From positions 1-64,000 of the forward strand of contig SHYS01000002.1 of the NCBI GenBank assembly GCA_009692685.1: 64,000 nt of DNA, in the 5' to 3' direction. Below the pieces are notes generated by a model. The model saw only the letters and a list, made by a program, of their open reading frames with translations, did not search any database and was not told where the DNA came from. This document shows positions 36,360 through 44,304 of this stretch, piece by piece. The DNA comes from Dehalococcoidia bacterium (GTDB taxonomy: Bacteria; Chloroflexota; Dehalococcoidia; UBA2979). The first letter of the stretch is position 1. The number at the start of each line of letters is the position of its first letter. The position numbers and the translations under genes are program-made.

Positions 36360-36650
36360 TCAGCGGTCGGTGAAGACCGTCGCGAAGATCGTCACCGTGT
36401 CGCCGGTCGAGGCGGAACCGACACCGACGAGCCTGTAGGCGGGGTTGAGGATGTTCGTGCGGTGCGTCGGGCTCGCCATGAGCGCCTCGATAGCCACGCT
36501 CACCGAGGTCGGTGCGTCGCCGTACACCTTCGCGAGGTTCGCGCCACCTGCCGAGAAGGTCATGTTCTGGGCAGCCAGGCTGTACCAGGTCTCGCCGGTC
36601 GGACTCGAGTGCGAGAAGTAGTTCTTTGTGAGCATGTCGGCTCTCTAGGC
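36360..36650 (-). pseudogene. CAP/SCP-domain (YkwD-like) protein, N-terminally truncated
   Basis: The frame gives RADMLTKNYFSHSSPTGETWYSLAAQ, VSVAIEALMASPTHRTNILNPAYRLVGVGSA and a C-terminus TIFATVFTDR, the core of a secreted CAP domain. It opens at ATG 36633-36635, but homologues extend upstream, and there the frame carries TAG at 36645-36647 and then loses similarity. The preceding sequence belongs to a TadE-like gene in another frame, so the CAP 5' half (signal peptide and first helix) is missing. Ends with TGA. Confidence 0.6.
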
Positions 36651-37077
36651 GCGCGTCCGAGCATGCCCGCATCGTGATCGAGGATCCAAAGCCACCGCCG
36701 CCGAGAGCAGCCATGAGACTCCCCACCGTGATGATCTGCATGTATGCGTGCTCTATCCGTATGATGACTTCGTCACCTCGACCTTTGAAGTTGGCGCCAT
36801 CGGTTGTCACGTGGGTCGGGTCGACCCGGACGAAGACGTCGCTGCACTTAATGGTGCCAAAGGATGCCGTGACGGCACGTTGCCTGATCGTCTCGTTCGT
36901 ACCGCCCGCACCTTTGCAGTCCACTGCGCTGCCGGTCTCCTTGCCAAGCGCCGCGAATCGGGCAGCCTCGCGTGATTCCTGCTGCACATTCAGGTTCGTC
37001 CAGAGCATGAAGCCGAACTCGACCACGAGCAGCAGCAGGATGAACACGAAGGGCAGCAGCAGCGCTACCTCGATCAT
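36651..37077 (-). pseudogene. TadE-like pilus protein, 3' end lost at a junction with the CAP gene
   Basis: AMIEVALLLPFVFILLLLVVEFGFMLWTNLNVQQESREAARFAAL is the typical TadE prepilin-like N-terminus with one transmembrane helix, followed by a ~100-residue extracytoplasmic domain with Cys pairs to about GFGSSITMRA. After that the frame runs on into the CAP gene region in an unrelated frame, so the natural end is missing. TadE proteins are minor components of Flp/Tad pili. No other tad genes are visible. An upstream in-frame segment, RVGRGRAEHSGHA, could be a propeptide. Confidence 0.65.
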
Positions 37078-37142
37078 GGCATGGCCACTGTGTTCTGCGC
37101 GCCCGCGCCCGACCCGCGAGAGAAGTCGTCTTACTGTGCTAT

Positions 37143-38219
37143 CTACCCCACGTCCGCGAGCGGGCGCACTGAATCGGGCCCTATCGTGCGGTTCCGATCC
37201 TCACGCGTTGCTTCCGAGGGGCTGACGTTGAGACCTCGAGCGAGCTTGCGCTCGCAGAGGTCGTACCAGCGACTTGCTGCCCGTCGTTCGCCACGCTGTC
37301 CGTGCGCGGTAATCACCAGTCGGTAGGCCTCTTCGTTACATGGATCCTTGCGCAGAACCTTGTGACAGCGCGCCAGCGCGCCGAGTTCGTCGCCCTGTAC
37401 CAGGTAAAGGTTCGCGAGTCGCATGAGGAGCGCGACGTACGCGTCGTGGAGCTGCTCGCGACGCAGCATCGTCCAGTCGAGGTACTCGTCCTGCTCGAGG
37501 AAGTCTCCTCGGTAGAGGCTCTCGGCGAACACGTAGCGGTCCATCGCCTGATTAAGCTTGCCATGACGCTCGTAGGCCTGACACCGCCCCCATGCTTCCT
37601 CGAAGAAGTCGGCGTCGACCATCAGGACTTTCCCCGGGAAGAGCAGGTACTGGCCGTGATCGTAAGACACGACGCGATCGGCGTCCGTGCTGCCTTCCGG
37701 GAACATCTGGCGAAGTCCGTGGAGGACTGTGCGGAGGCGGCTGGCCGCCACACTCGCCGGAACGTCTGGCCGTAGCGCCTCGATGATGCGATCGCGGGGC
37801 ATCGTGTGGCTTCCCGATGCCGCCAGGAACTTCAACACGGCGAGCGACTTACCGCCCGACCGAAGCGCGAGGTGTTTTCCACCGAATTCGACGGCGAACG
37901 TCCCGAACAGCCGGACCAGTGCCTGATCTTTGGCCTGCGCCTGGTACCGGAACCCATCCCCGAACGGCTCACTCTGGAGATGTCGCGGGGCGTCGGCGCT
38001 GAATCCATCGAGGAGCGTGGTGATCGTCTGGCGTACCCCATCGAGGTGAGTCAGCGCATCGAGCAGTCGAGTCTCATCCGGAACCGGAGGCGCATCATCA
38101 GCGTCGTGTCGCGTGGCGGACGCCTGAGTCCAGGAGATCGAGGCAGCAGCGTCCCGAGCGCGTGCGGAGGGCCAGCTTACTTCGGCGCCTCCGCTGAGGA
38201 ATCCGTAAGACTCAAGCAT
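37143..38219 (-). CDS. BTAD-domain (SARP/AfsR-like) transcriptional regulator
   Basis: 358 aa. After a 100-residue N-terminal region with no recognised domain comes an OmpR-type winged helix: LVRLFGTFAVEFGGKHLALRSGGKSLAVLKFLA, then SRLRTVLHGLRQMFP and YLLFPGKVLMVDADFFEEAW. The C-terminal bacterial transcriptional activator domain consists of TPR-like helices (YRGDFLEQDEYLDWTMLRREQLHDAYVALL, CHKVLRKDPCNEEAYRLVITAHGQRGER). Such proteins activate secondary metabolism and other genes. It reads towards the tadE-like gene and may control it. Ends with TAG. Confidence 0.85.
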   Translation of the reverse strand: MLESYGFLSGGAEVSWPSARARDAAASISWTQASATRHDADDAPPVPDETRLLDALTHLDGVRQTITTLLDGFSADAPRHLQSEPFGDGFRYQAQAKDQALVRLFGTFAVEFGGKHLALRSGGKSLAVLKFLAASGSHTMPRDRIIEALRPDVPASVAASRLRTVLHGLRQMFPEGSTDADRVVSYDHGQYLLFPGKVLMVDADFFEEAWGRCQAYERHGKLNQAMDRYVFAESLYRGDFLEQDEYLDWTMLRREQLHDAYVALLMRLANLYLVQGDELGALARCHKVLRKDPCNEEAYRLVITAHGQRGERRAASRWYDLCERKLARGLNVSPSEATREDRNRTIGPDSVRPLADVG

Positions 38220-38390
38220 GGCCGAAACCGAGGTAGCTCAGCGCTTCTGGTAGCGCACGAACGTACTCTCATTGACCGAGTCCACGCGGTGCATCATCGA
38301 TGCCAACCAGTGTGCGCCGCGCACTTCTGGCGAGCCCCGTAACAATAACATCCGCCGAACCGACTACCGCCGTGTCTGATCACAAGAAAT

Positions 38391-38405
38391 GTGTATTATC
38401 TACAC
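38391..38405. promoter_or_regulatory. Inverted repeat in an AT-rich region upstream of the BTAD gene
   Basis: GTGTA-TTATC-TACAC is a perfect 5-base inverted repeat with a 5-base spacer, inside the 287-base gap between the BTAD start and the acyl-CoA dehydrogenase-like stop. It could be an operator for a dimeric regulator, possibly the BTAD protein itself. A -10-like TAATAC overlaps it on the minus strand. Otherwise I see nothing in this gap. Confidence 0.35.
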
Positions 38406-38506
38406 GATACCATTCATGCTGATTGTGCAGCACCTGCGAGGTGATAGGTCGCGTGTATCGGCTGGAGGTCAGCAGCCGGGGCCAGCCCAGCCGGAACTCG
38501 CAAGGA

Positions 38507-39409
38507 CTAGCCGCGGTTCGTGAGTTCATCGGCACGCCGCCGGATACCCCCCTCGAACATACCAACGAGCCTGCGGTCACGTCGCCAACGTCCGAGGAGC
38601 GCGGGATCCCGCTTCTCAAGGAACCTCTCGAAGAGGTCGGCTGATTTCCTCGTTATGGGCTCGATGCCGGCGAGGGCGATCGTGGTGTTACGCGACGTGA
38701 GGTCGAACATCGACACGGCATAGAGTGCCTGCAGCGTCGCCAGCGGGTAGCCGAGGAGCTCCGACGGCGCCTCGAGGCGTCGTAGCTGGCTGAGCATGTT
38801 CGCGTTGAGCGCGGTGAGCACGTGCAGCGGCTCGCCCACGGCGAACTCGGCCGCGCGCCTAGAGTCCGTGATGATGCGATCCGCCTTGACGCGTGTGCCT
38901 GAAAATGTCACGCGGCCCTGTGACAGCTCGGGGAGGAATCTCGGGGCGTTTCGCGCCTCGGTCGTGACGCCGAGCGCATCGCGGTCAACCACGTAGAACC
39001 GACGATCCGGGCCCGTGCCGACGGTCACGATGATCCGGCTCACCAGGTTGCAGGCGGCAAGCCAGGTCTTGGTCCCGGTCAGCCGGGTGCCCGAACCATC
39101 CATTGCCACTGAGACCCCATGGATCGTGCCATCGCGGTCCTCCGAGATGGCGTACGCCACCCACCCTTCACCATCCGCCTCCGGAAAGCAGCGCTGGAGG
39201 CCTGCCTGGTATCCCGCGAGGAACACCCAGGCCAGGCGGTCCGCGAGCGCCCCGCCCGCTGCCGCCGTGGCGATTGCCGAGGGTTGGCGGGTGTCGAGGG
39301 TTCCCCACGCGCTCAGCCAGGCCGCTTCCGTCGGTGCCGAAACGGGCGTGCGCGTGCCGTCGAGGATCTCCTCGATGACCGCGTCGAAGCCGTCAGAGGA
39401 GGTGGTCAA
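38507..39409 (-). CDS. Acyl-CoA dehydrogenase-like protein, short form
   Basis: 300 aa against about 380 for classic members. GYQAGLQRCFP, WVAYAISEDRDGTIHGVSVAMDGSGTRLTGTKTWLAACNLV corresponds to the FAD-binding beta-barrel (usually TxGTKxWI). The C-terminal helical bundle is compressed and I do not see the catalytic Glu, so its activity is doubtful. TTG start at 39407-39409, a few bases after the aldo-keto reductase stop. Ends with TAG. It may act as a non-catalytic partner in an ACAD heteromer. Confidence 0.65.
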   Translation of the reverse strand: MTTSSDGFDAVIEEILDGTRTPVSAPTEAAWLSAWGTLDTRQPSAIATAAAGGALADRLAWVFLAGYQAGLQRCFPEADGEGWVAYAISEDRDGTIHGVSVAMDGSGTRLTGTKTWLAACNLVSRIIVTVGTGPDRRFYVVDRDALGVTTEARNAPRFLPELSQGRVTFSGTRVKADRIITDSRRAAEFAVGEPLHVLTALNANMLSQLRRLEAPSELLGYPLATLQALYAVSMFDLTSRNTTIALAGIEPITRKSADLFERFLEKRDPALLGRWRRDRRLVGMFEGGIRRRADELTNRG

Positions 39410-39415
39410 GGTGAC

Positions 39416-40324
39416 TCAGACAGGCTGCGGTGTCGAGCCGGCAACGGTCAGCCGACGCTTCGCCTCCGCGAGCACGTCGGCGGGGAGCGGGCCCGCCAGA
39501 GCCGCCGTGACGTTGTCCGCCAGGTGCTCGACACTCTTGGTGCCGACGATCGTGGTGTCGAGGTCGGGGTGCGAGAGCGTGAAGCGCAGCATGAACGCCA
39601 TGCGCGTCATGCCATCACTCAGCAGCTCGTCGAGGCGTGCCTCGTCCCAGCGGTCGCGCATCGTCTCCGTGCGCAGCATGTAGTACGGGCGGCTGTCCCA
39701 GTCGGTGGGTGCACCGCGCGCGACCCCGCCTCGGACGATGATGCCCGCACCGGTTGCCGAGGCCTGCGCGATCACCTCCTCGTGCTCACGCTGCAACGCG
39801 GAGTATGGCACCTGGAACGTGTTGAAGACGCCCATGCGGATCTGTTCTGGCATCTGCGGCAGTGTCCCCGAGACGCCGACGAAGCGGACTTTGCCCTCGT
39901 CCCGCAGCTTCAGCGCCTCCTGTAGCGCTCCGTGCTCTTTGAACTCCGCCTCGGTGAGGCTGCGATGGAACTGGACCAGGTCGAGGTAGTCGGTCTTGAG
40001 GAGGCGCAGCGAGTTTTCGACGCCCGCGCGGATGTTCGCCGCGGTGTGCACATGCTCCCCACCCATCACACCGCCCGGAACGCACCCGCACTTCGAGGCG
40101 ATGTAGTACTCGGAGCGGCGGTCGGCGATGCACCGCCCGATGAGCTCCTCGCTGCGGCCGTAGTCGATCGAGGTGTCGATGAAGTTGATGCCGGCGGCGA
40201 GTACCGCGTTCAGCACTGCGGATGCGGCAGTCTCCTCGACGGATCGGAGCTCCATCGCACCGTAGCCGAGCGTGGTGACCTCGAGATCGGTCCGGCCGAG
40301 GGTGTGTCGTGCAAGGTCAGGCAT
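39416..40324 (-). CDS. Aldo-keto reductase
   Basis: 302 aa from ATG 40322-40324 (MPDLARHTLGRTDLEV). The catalytic tetrad is suggested by INFIDTSIDYGRSEELIG (Asp and Tyr), YYIASKCGCV (Lys) and LVQFHRSL (His). LRDEGKVRFVGVSG and the C-terminal TIVGTKSVEHLADNVTAAL for NADPH binding are conserved. Substrates are carbonyl compounds; not identified. An in-frame upstream ATG adds 15 residues. It lies between an acyl-CoA dehydrogenase-like gene and a CoA-transferase on the same strand. Ends with TGA. Confidence 0.88.
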   Translation of the reverse strand: MPDLARHTLGRTDLEVTTLGYGAMELRSVEETAASAVLNAVLAAGINFIDTSIDYGRSEELIGRCIADRRSEYYIASKCGCVPGGVMGGEHVHTAANIRAGVENSLRLLKTDYLDLVQFHRSLTEAEFKEHGALQEALKLRDEGKVRFVGVSGTLPQMPEQIRMGVFNTFQVPYSALQREHEEVIAQASATGAGIIVRGGVARGAPTDWDSRPYYMLRTETMRDRWDEARLDELLSDGMTRMAFMLRFTLSHPDLDTTIVGTKSVEHLADNVTAALAGPLPADVLAEAKRRLTVAGSTPQPV

Positions 40325-40428
40325 AGGGGCTCGTTTCGAGAGAACGGGTCGCGTGGGTTTGGTCAGCATCGTAAGCCACCGAAACGCCCCGGTGCTGCCT
40401 TCATTCCACGATCCGATCGACGAGCGCG

Positions 40429-41730
40429 CTACATGGTGCCTAGGACTCCCGCCTCGACCAGGGCGTCAATCTCGTCTCGAGCCCAGCCGAACTCCTCGAG
40501 GAGTTCGACGGAATGCTCGCCGAGAGCAGGTGCGGCACGCCGCGCCGCGGTTGGTGTCTTCGACATCTTGACGATCGGCGACACGACCCTTTGCGGGCCC
40601 GTGATCGTGTGCGTCAGGTCCGTGATCATCCCGTCTGCGAGCACCTGGGGTTGGTCTGCCATCTCCTCGGGGATGTTCACGGGGGAGACCGGGACGCGCG
40701 CCTCATCGAAGGCTGCCACCCACTCGGCCTGGGTGCGAGTGCGGAACTTCTCGCGGATGCGCCGCTTCCACTCGGCCGCCAGCTCGATGTTGGCCGGGTC
40801 AAGCGCGTCGTAGTCCGGCTCGCTCGAATGTTCCTCGCCGTAGATGCCCAGCACCTTGCGCATCGCGTTGCGGTTGGCGACAGTCAGCGCGCCGAGGACT
40901 ACCGCACCATCTTTCGCGTTGTATCCGCCGTAGTACAGCCTGGTGGCGGCGCGAACGCCCTGCTGACTCTGGCGCGCCTCCAGAACTTCGTCCCACGTGC
41001 CACCTCGAGCGCGCACTGCCGCGACCTTCTCCATCGCCGGGTCGCGCAGGACTGCGTCGTGCACCGGCTCGCGCATCACGGAGCCGGAAAGCAGCGACAA
41101 CGACGTGCGAAGGAGCGACGTGGTCATGAACTGGCCTTCGCCCGTCTTCTCCCGGTGGAAGAGCGCGGCACTCACCCCCATCGCCGCTGCAATGCCGGAG
41201 GCGATGTCGGCGATCGGACTCTGGATGAGGTCCGGCGCGCCGTCCTCGTCCATCTTCGCGTCGAGAGCCATAAGCCCCGAGTATGCCTGCGCCACGATGT
41301 CCGAACCAGCGCGGAACTTATCCGGCCCCTCGTTACCGAAGCCCGTGTTCTGCCAGTAGATTAGGTCCGGCCGGAACTTCCGGAGCGTGTCGTAGTCGAT
41401 GTTCAGGCGCGCGGCCACGTCCAGCCGGTAGTTGATTGTCACGACGTCGATGTGCTTGATGATGCGCTGGATGAGCTCCTGACCTCGGTGATCCTGGAGG
41501 TCCACCACCAGGCTGCGCTTGCCTCGGTTCAGCGCCTGGAAGCCCTTCGACTCGTTGGGGACGATCGAGCCCGAACGCCGCGACTGCTCGCCGCCCGGCG
41601 GCTCGACCTTGATCACCTCGGCACCGAGATCGGACAGATGCACGCCCGAGACGGGCGCCGCGACAATTTGCGAGAACTCGAGAACTCGGATGCCGGCCAG
41701 TGGTCCTGTGGCGGCGGGGATTTGTGTCAT
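40429..41730 (-). CDS. CaiB/BaiF family (class III) CoA-transferase
   Basis: 433 aa. MTQIPAATGPLAGIRVLEFSQIVAAPVSG, LSDLGAEVIKVEPPGGEQ, NRGKRSLVVDLQDHRGQELI and YWQNTGFGNEGP match the family, and the nucleophilic Asp fits the V-V-D-L loop. FEARVPVSPVNIPEEM-type region (FDEARVPVSPVNIPEE) and APALGEHSVELLEEFGW follow. ATG at 41728-41730 has GGGAGGTGACC in front, a strong ribosome site. Third member of this family in the window. Ends with TAG. Confidence 0.88.
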   Translation of the reverse strand: MTQIPAATGPLAGIRVLEFSQIVAAPVSGVHLSDLGAEVIKVEPPGGEQSRRSGSIVPNESKGFQALNRGKRSLVVDLQDHRGQELIQRIIKHIDVVTINYRLDVAARLNIDYDTLRKFRPDLIYWQNTGFGNEGPDKFRAGSDIVAQAYSGLMALDAKMDEDGAPDLIQSPIADIASGIAAAMGVSAALFHREKTGEGQFMTTSLLRTSLSLLSGSVMREPVHDAVLRDPAMEKVAAVRARGGTWDEVLEARQSQQGVRAATRLYYGGYNAKDGAVVLGALTVANRNAMRKVLGIYGEEHSSEPDYDALDPANIELAAEWKRRIREKFRTRTQAEWVAAFDEARVPVSPVNIPEEMADQPQVLADGMITDLTHTITGPQRVVSPIVKMSKTPTAARRAAPALGEHSVELLEEFGWARDEIDALVEAGVLGTM

Positions 41731-41900
41731 TGGTCACCTCCCGTGCGTGCAACGCCTCGTGCCTCCGCCACCCTCCGAGAGGCGGGGGGAGCGTGAGCCG
41801 CTGCTCATGACGGGCGCAATCCTACAACTAACGGTCGGGCGGTGCGGTGCGGTTACGTCGTCGACGACAAATTCTAGCTGTTGCGAACATCCTGTCGAGG

Positions 41901-42217
41901 TTACGAGCGGGTCGCGTTGCCCGCCTGCTCATCATCCACCGGCGTCGACTTTGCGAACGCCCAGGGGTAGGAGTCGCCGCAGGATGGGCACTTCTTCGGC
42001 GCCTTCCGCGTGGCGCTCAGGAATCGACGAAGGAGACGCCCGCCGGGTCCCTGGACGGTGGTGAACTCTAGGCCGTGCAGGGGGCTCTCCGCAGTTCCAG
42101 CAGTTCGTGTAGACCTTCCTGCCGCAGGAGATGGCACTTTTCCGTCGCCGGGAACGTGGATACGTCCTCCGAGGCGAGGTGGCCAATTCGGCAGATGGCG
42201 ATGCGCGTTTGCACCAT
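41901..42217 (-). pseudogene. Zinc-ribbon protein (DUF2321-like), two single-base insertions
   Basis: Three frames join to one sequence: ATG 42215-42217 reads MVQTRIAICRIGHLASEDVSTFPATEKCH; an extra C near 42129 leads to CGRKVYTNCWNCGEP; an extra C near 42083 leads to LHGLEFTTVQGPGGR and KAPKKCPSCGDSYPWAFAKS, ending TAA 41901-41903. Cys clusters CxxC at CWNCG and CPSCG, plus CRIGH and CH-CG, resemble a family of treble-clef zinc-ribbon proteins (DUF2321). Function unknown. The family name is from memory. Confidence 0.55.
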
Positions 42218-42477
42218 TGGCCTCTCGGATCCGCATTGGGAGCGCGCCGCAGTCTGCCCGCTTTCCCGAATAATCGGTTGGCCAACAGGTCTGGCGTACT
42301 GGGGCGCACCATATCGAACGGACGCCCCGTTCCTCTTTCTGGGGTGTGGAGCCTGCCGCGCCCTGCCCGGGGGGCCACCGTTGCCGGATTGGTGAGCGCA
42401 CGTCAATGTGCACAGTCTGCGAACCGCGCTCTTGAAGGAGGCTCGCCGCCGCCGGACAGACAGAGCTGCCAGACAGA

Positions 42478-42510
42478 CAAAGGGGCCGCGTCTTGTGACG
42501 GGCCCCTTTG
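42478..42510 (-). terminator. Hairpin terminator of the acyl-CoA dehydrogenase gene
   Basis: CAAAGGGGCC (42478-42487) pairs with GGCCCCTTTG (42501-42510); the loop itself contains CGTC-TTGT-GACG, extending the stem. It lies about 20 bases past the ACAD stop on the minus strand and is followed there by TCTGTCTG. Likely Rho-independent or stabilising. Confidence 0.78.
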
Positions 42511-42530
42511 ATCCTCGATGGAAGGCTGCG

Positions 42531-43748
42531 CTAACCGCGGGGCAGGCCCAGCCCGCGCGTTGCGATGATGTTGCGCTGAATCTCGGACGACCCCGCTGCA
42601 ATCGTGCGCGGGATCGAGGTGACGTACAGCCTCGTGAACTGCCCGCCCATTGGCGAGAGCGGATCGGTGCGCTCCCACAGGTTCGCGTACAGCCCGAACA
42701 CCTTCGTACCCAGCCGGGCCACGCGCTGCACCAGCTCCGAGTTGAACAACTTGCTCGTCGAGGCCTCGTAGTTGGGGATGAGGCCTCGGTTCTGCATCGA
42801 GATGATGCGGAACGAGAAGTTGAACAGCACCTCGGACTGGACGGCTGCCTCGGCCATCTCGTGGCGTAGCGGGTCGGACCTGTCGAGGCGGGCGCGCTGG
42901 CGACCTTCCTCGGTCTTCGTGTAGTCAACGAGGTTCGAGATCAGCCTGCGGTTCTCGATGGCGCCCGCGATGTTGGAGCGCTCGAAGTCGAGCAGCGAGG
43001 CACCGACGTACCAGCCGCGGTTCTCCTCGCCCACGAGGTTCCGAGCTGGCACGCGGACGTCCTCGAAGAATGTCTCGTTGAACCCGTGCTGCCAGGCCAT
43101 GTTGATGAGCGGCCGAACGTTCAGGCCGGGCGTGTGGATGTCCATCATCAAGAAGGAGATGCCACGGTGCTTCGGCGCGTCCGGATCGGTCCGCACCAGG
43201 GCGAACAGCCAGTCCGCGGTATGTGCGCCCGACGTCCAGATCTTCTGTCCGTTGATCACGTACTCGTCGCCGTCCTTGACGGCGCGCGTCTGCAGCGACG
43301 CGAGGTCCGAGCCAGCGCCCGGTTCCGAGTAGCCTTCGGCCCAGGCGACCTCGCCAGACAGAATCCGAGGCAGGTGCTCGGCCTTCTGCTCGTCGGTGCC
43401 GTGCACGATCAGCGTTGGCCCAAGGAGCGAGACGCCCATGCCACCCACGCCGGGGGCCTGCGCCTGCGCCATCTCCTGCTTGAAAATGAACTGCTCCATC
43501 GGCGACAGACCGGCGCCGCCGTACTGCTTCGGCCAGTGGGGGGCGATCCAGCCGCGCTCGGCCAGCGCACCTGCCCAGTCGGCGGCAGCTTTCTGGGCCA
43601 CGGGGTCGCTCGACTTACGATCGGACTGCCAGCCTGCGCCACCCTCTTCCTCCGCAGTGCGCTTATAGCGCGCCGGAAGCTTGCTATCGATGACGTCTTT
43701 GACCTGAGCGCGGAAGGCCGACTGCTCGGCGTTGTCGTTCCAGTCCAC
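42531..43748 (-). CDS. Acyl-CoA dehydrogenase
   Basis: FAD enzyme that oxidises an acyl-CoA at the alpha-beta bond. 405 aa. N-terminal helical half (GWIAPHWPKQYGGAGLSPMEQFIFKQEMAQA), the beta-domain signature WAEGYSEPGAGSDLASLQTRAV, YVINGQKIWTSGAHTADWLF, and the helical C-terminus with PRTIAAGSSEIQRNIIATRGLGLPR. The usual C-terminal glutamate region is in the AGSSEIQ motif. GTG start 43746-43748 with AAGGAGAGG in front. Together with CoA-transferases and the aldo-keto reductase it fits a peripheral carboxylic-acid catabolic cluster. Ends with TAG. Confidence 0.92.
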   Translation of the reverse strand: MDWNDNAEQSAFRAQVKDVIDSKLPARYKRTAEEEGGAGWQSDRKSSDPVAQKAAADWAGALAERGWIAPHWPKQYGGAGLSPMEQFIFKQEMAQAQAPGVGGMGVSLLGPTLIVHGTDEQKAEHLPRILSGEVAWAEGYSEPGAGSDLASLQTRAVKDGDEYVINGQKIWTSGAHTADWLFALVRTDPDAPKHRGISFLMMDIHTPGLNVRPLINMAWQHGFNETFFEDVRVPARNLVGEENRGWYVGASLLDFERSNIAGAIENRRLISNLVDYTKTEEGRQRARLDRSDPLRHEMAEAAVQSEVLFNFSFRIISMQNRGLIPNYEASTSKLFNSELVQRVARLGTKVFGLYANLWERTDPLSPMGGQFTRLYVTSIPRTIAAGSSEIQRNIIATRGLGLPRG

Positions 43749-44055
43749 CGGTGCCTCTCCTTCGAGGTAGGCGGCGCCACGAGGCGCCAGCCGCCAAAAC
43801 TATACACGCTATCCCCCTCGATATCACGCCGCCACCGTCAGTTGAGCTGGTGCACGCAGCTGCCTCGTTGAATTCGACGCCGCTGAGTCAGGAAATGGGC
43901 GCGGGGCGTTAGCTCTCATGCCCTGAACCTAGGCGGCTGCCTGGCCACCAATGTTTGACCGCGGTTAACGCCGCGATCATGCTGTGTGAAGATGGCGGCG
44001 CCAGCGCCAAAATAGAAGGCGTAGAGTTCGAGCAGCAGCCGAAACGGAAACAACA
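43749..44055. other. Intergenic segment without a recognised gene
   Basis: About 307 bases between the ACAD gene and the first gene fragment. I found no coding frame with family-like features on either strand, no tRNA and no strong hairpin. It probably carries the promoter of the minus-strand ACAD gene, but no convincing -35/-10 pair stands out. Confidence 0.4.
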
Positions 44056-44304
44056 GTGACCGAGGTCTTGTGGCTGGGTGACAAACGCTGCCTGGACGTT
44101 TCGCAGGTGGGGGCGCAGGCCGCGCACTTGAGCCGCCTAGCGACGCTGCACCTCGTCCCACTAGGCTGCGCCATCTAGGCCATGGACGGCGGCAGCGAAC
44201 TGCCGCCGGACCTCGAGGAGGCGATCCGTCGCGCTTACCGCGAGCTCACGGCTGCGACGCGCAACCTGCATGCGCCCGTGGCAGTGCGCCGAGGATCGCA
44301 GTAG
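44056..44304 (+). pseudogene. Phosphoenolpyruvate synthase-like N-terminal fragment
   Basis: From GTG 44056: TEVLWLGDKRCLDVSQVGAQAAHLSRLATLHLVP corresponds to the PEP-utilising ATP-grasp N-terminus (normally VGGKAAxLxRL..VPPGF). TAG at 44176-44178 interrupts, and the same frame resumes as LPPDLEEAIRRAYRELTAATRNLHAPVAVR, again family-typical. Similarity then stops at about 44290 where it should read SSATAEDL; the rest is the complement of a transporter fragment. So it is both amber-interrupted and truncated to about 76 residues of an ~800-residue enzyme. Confidence 0.65.
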
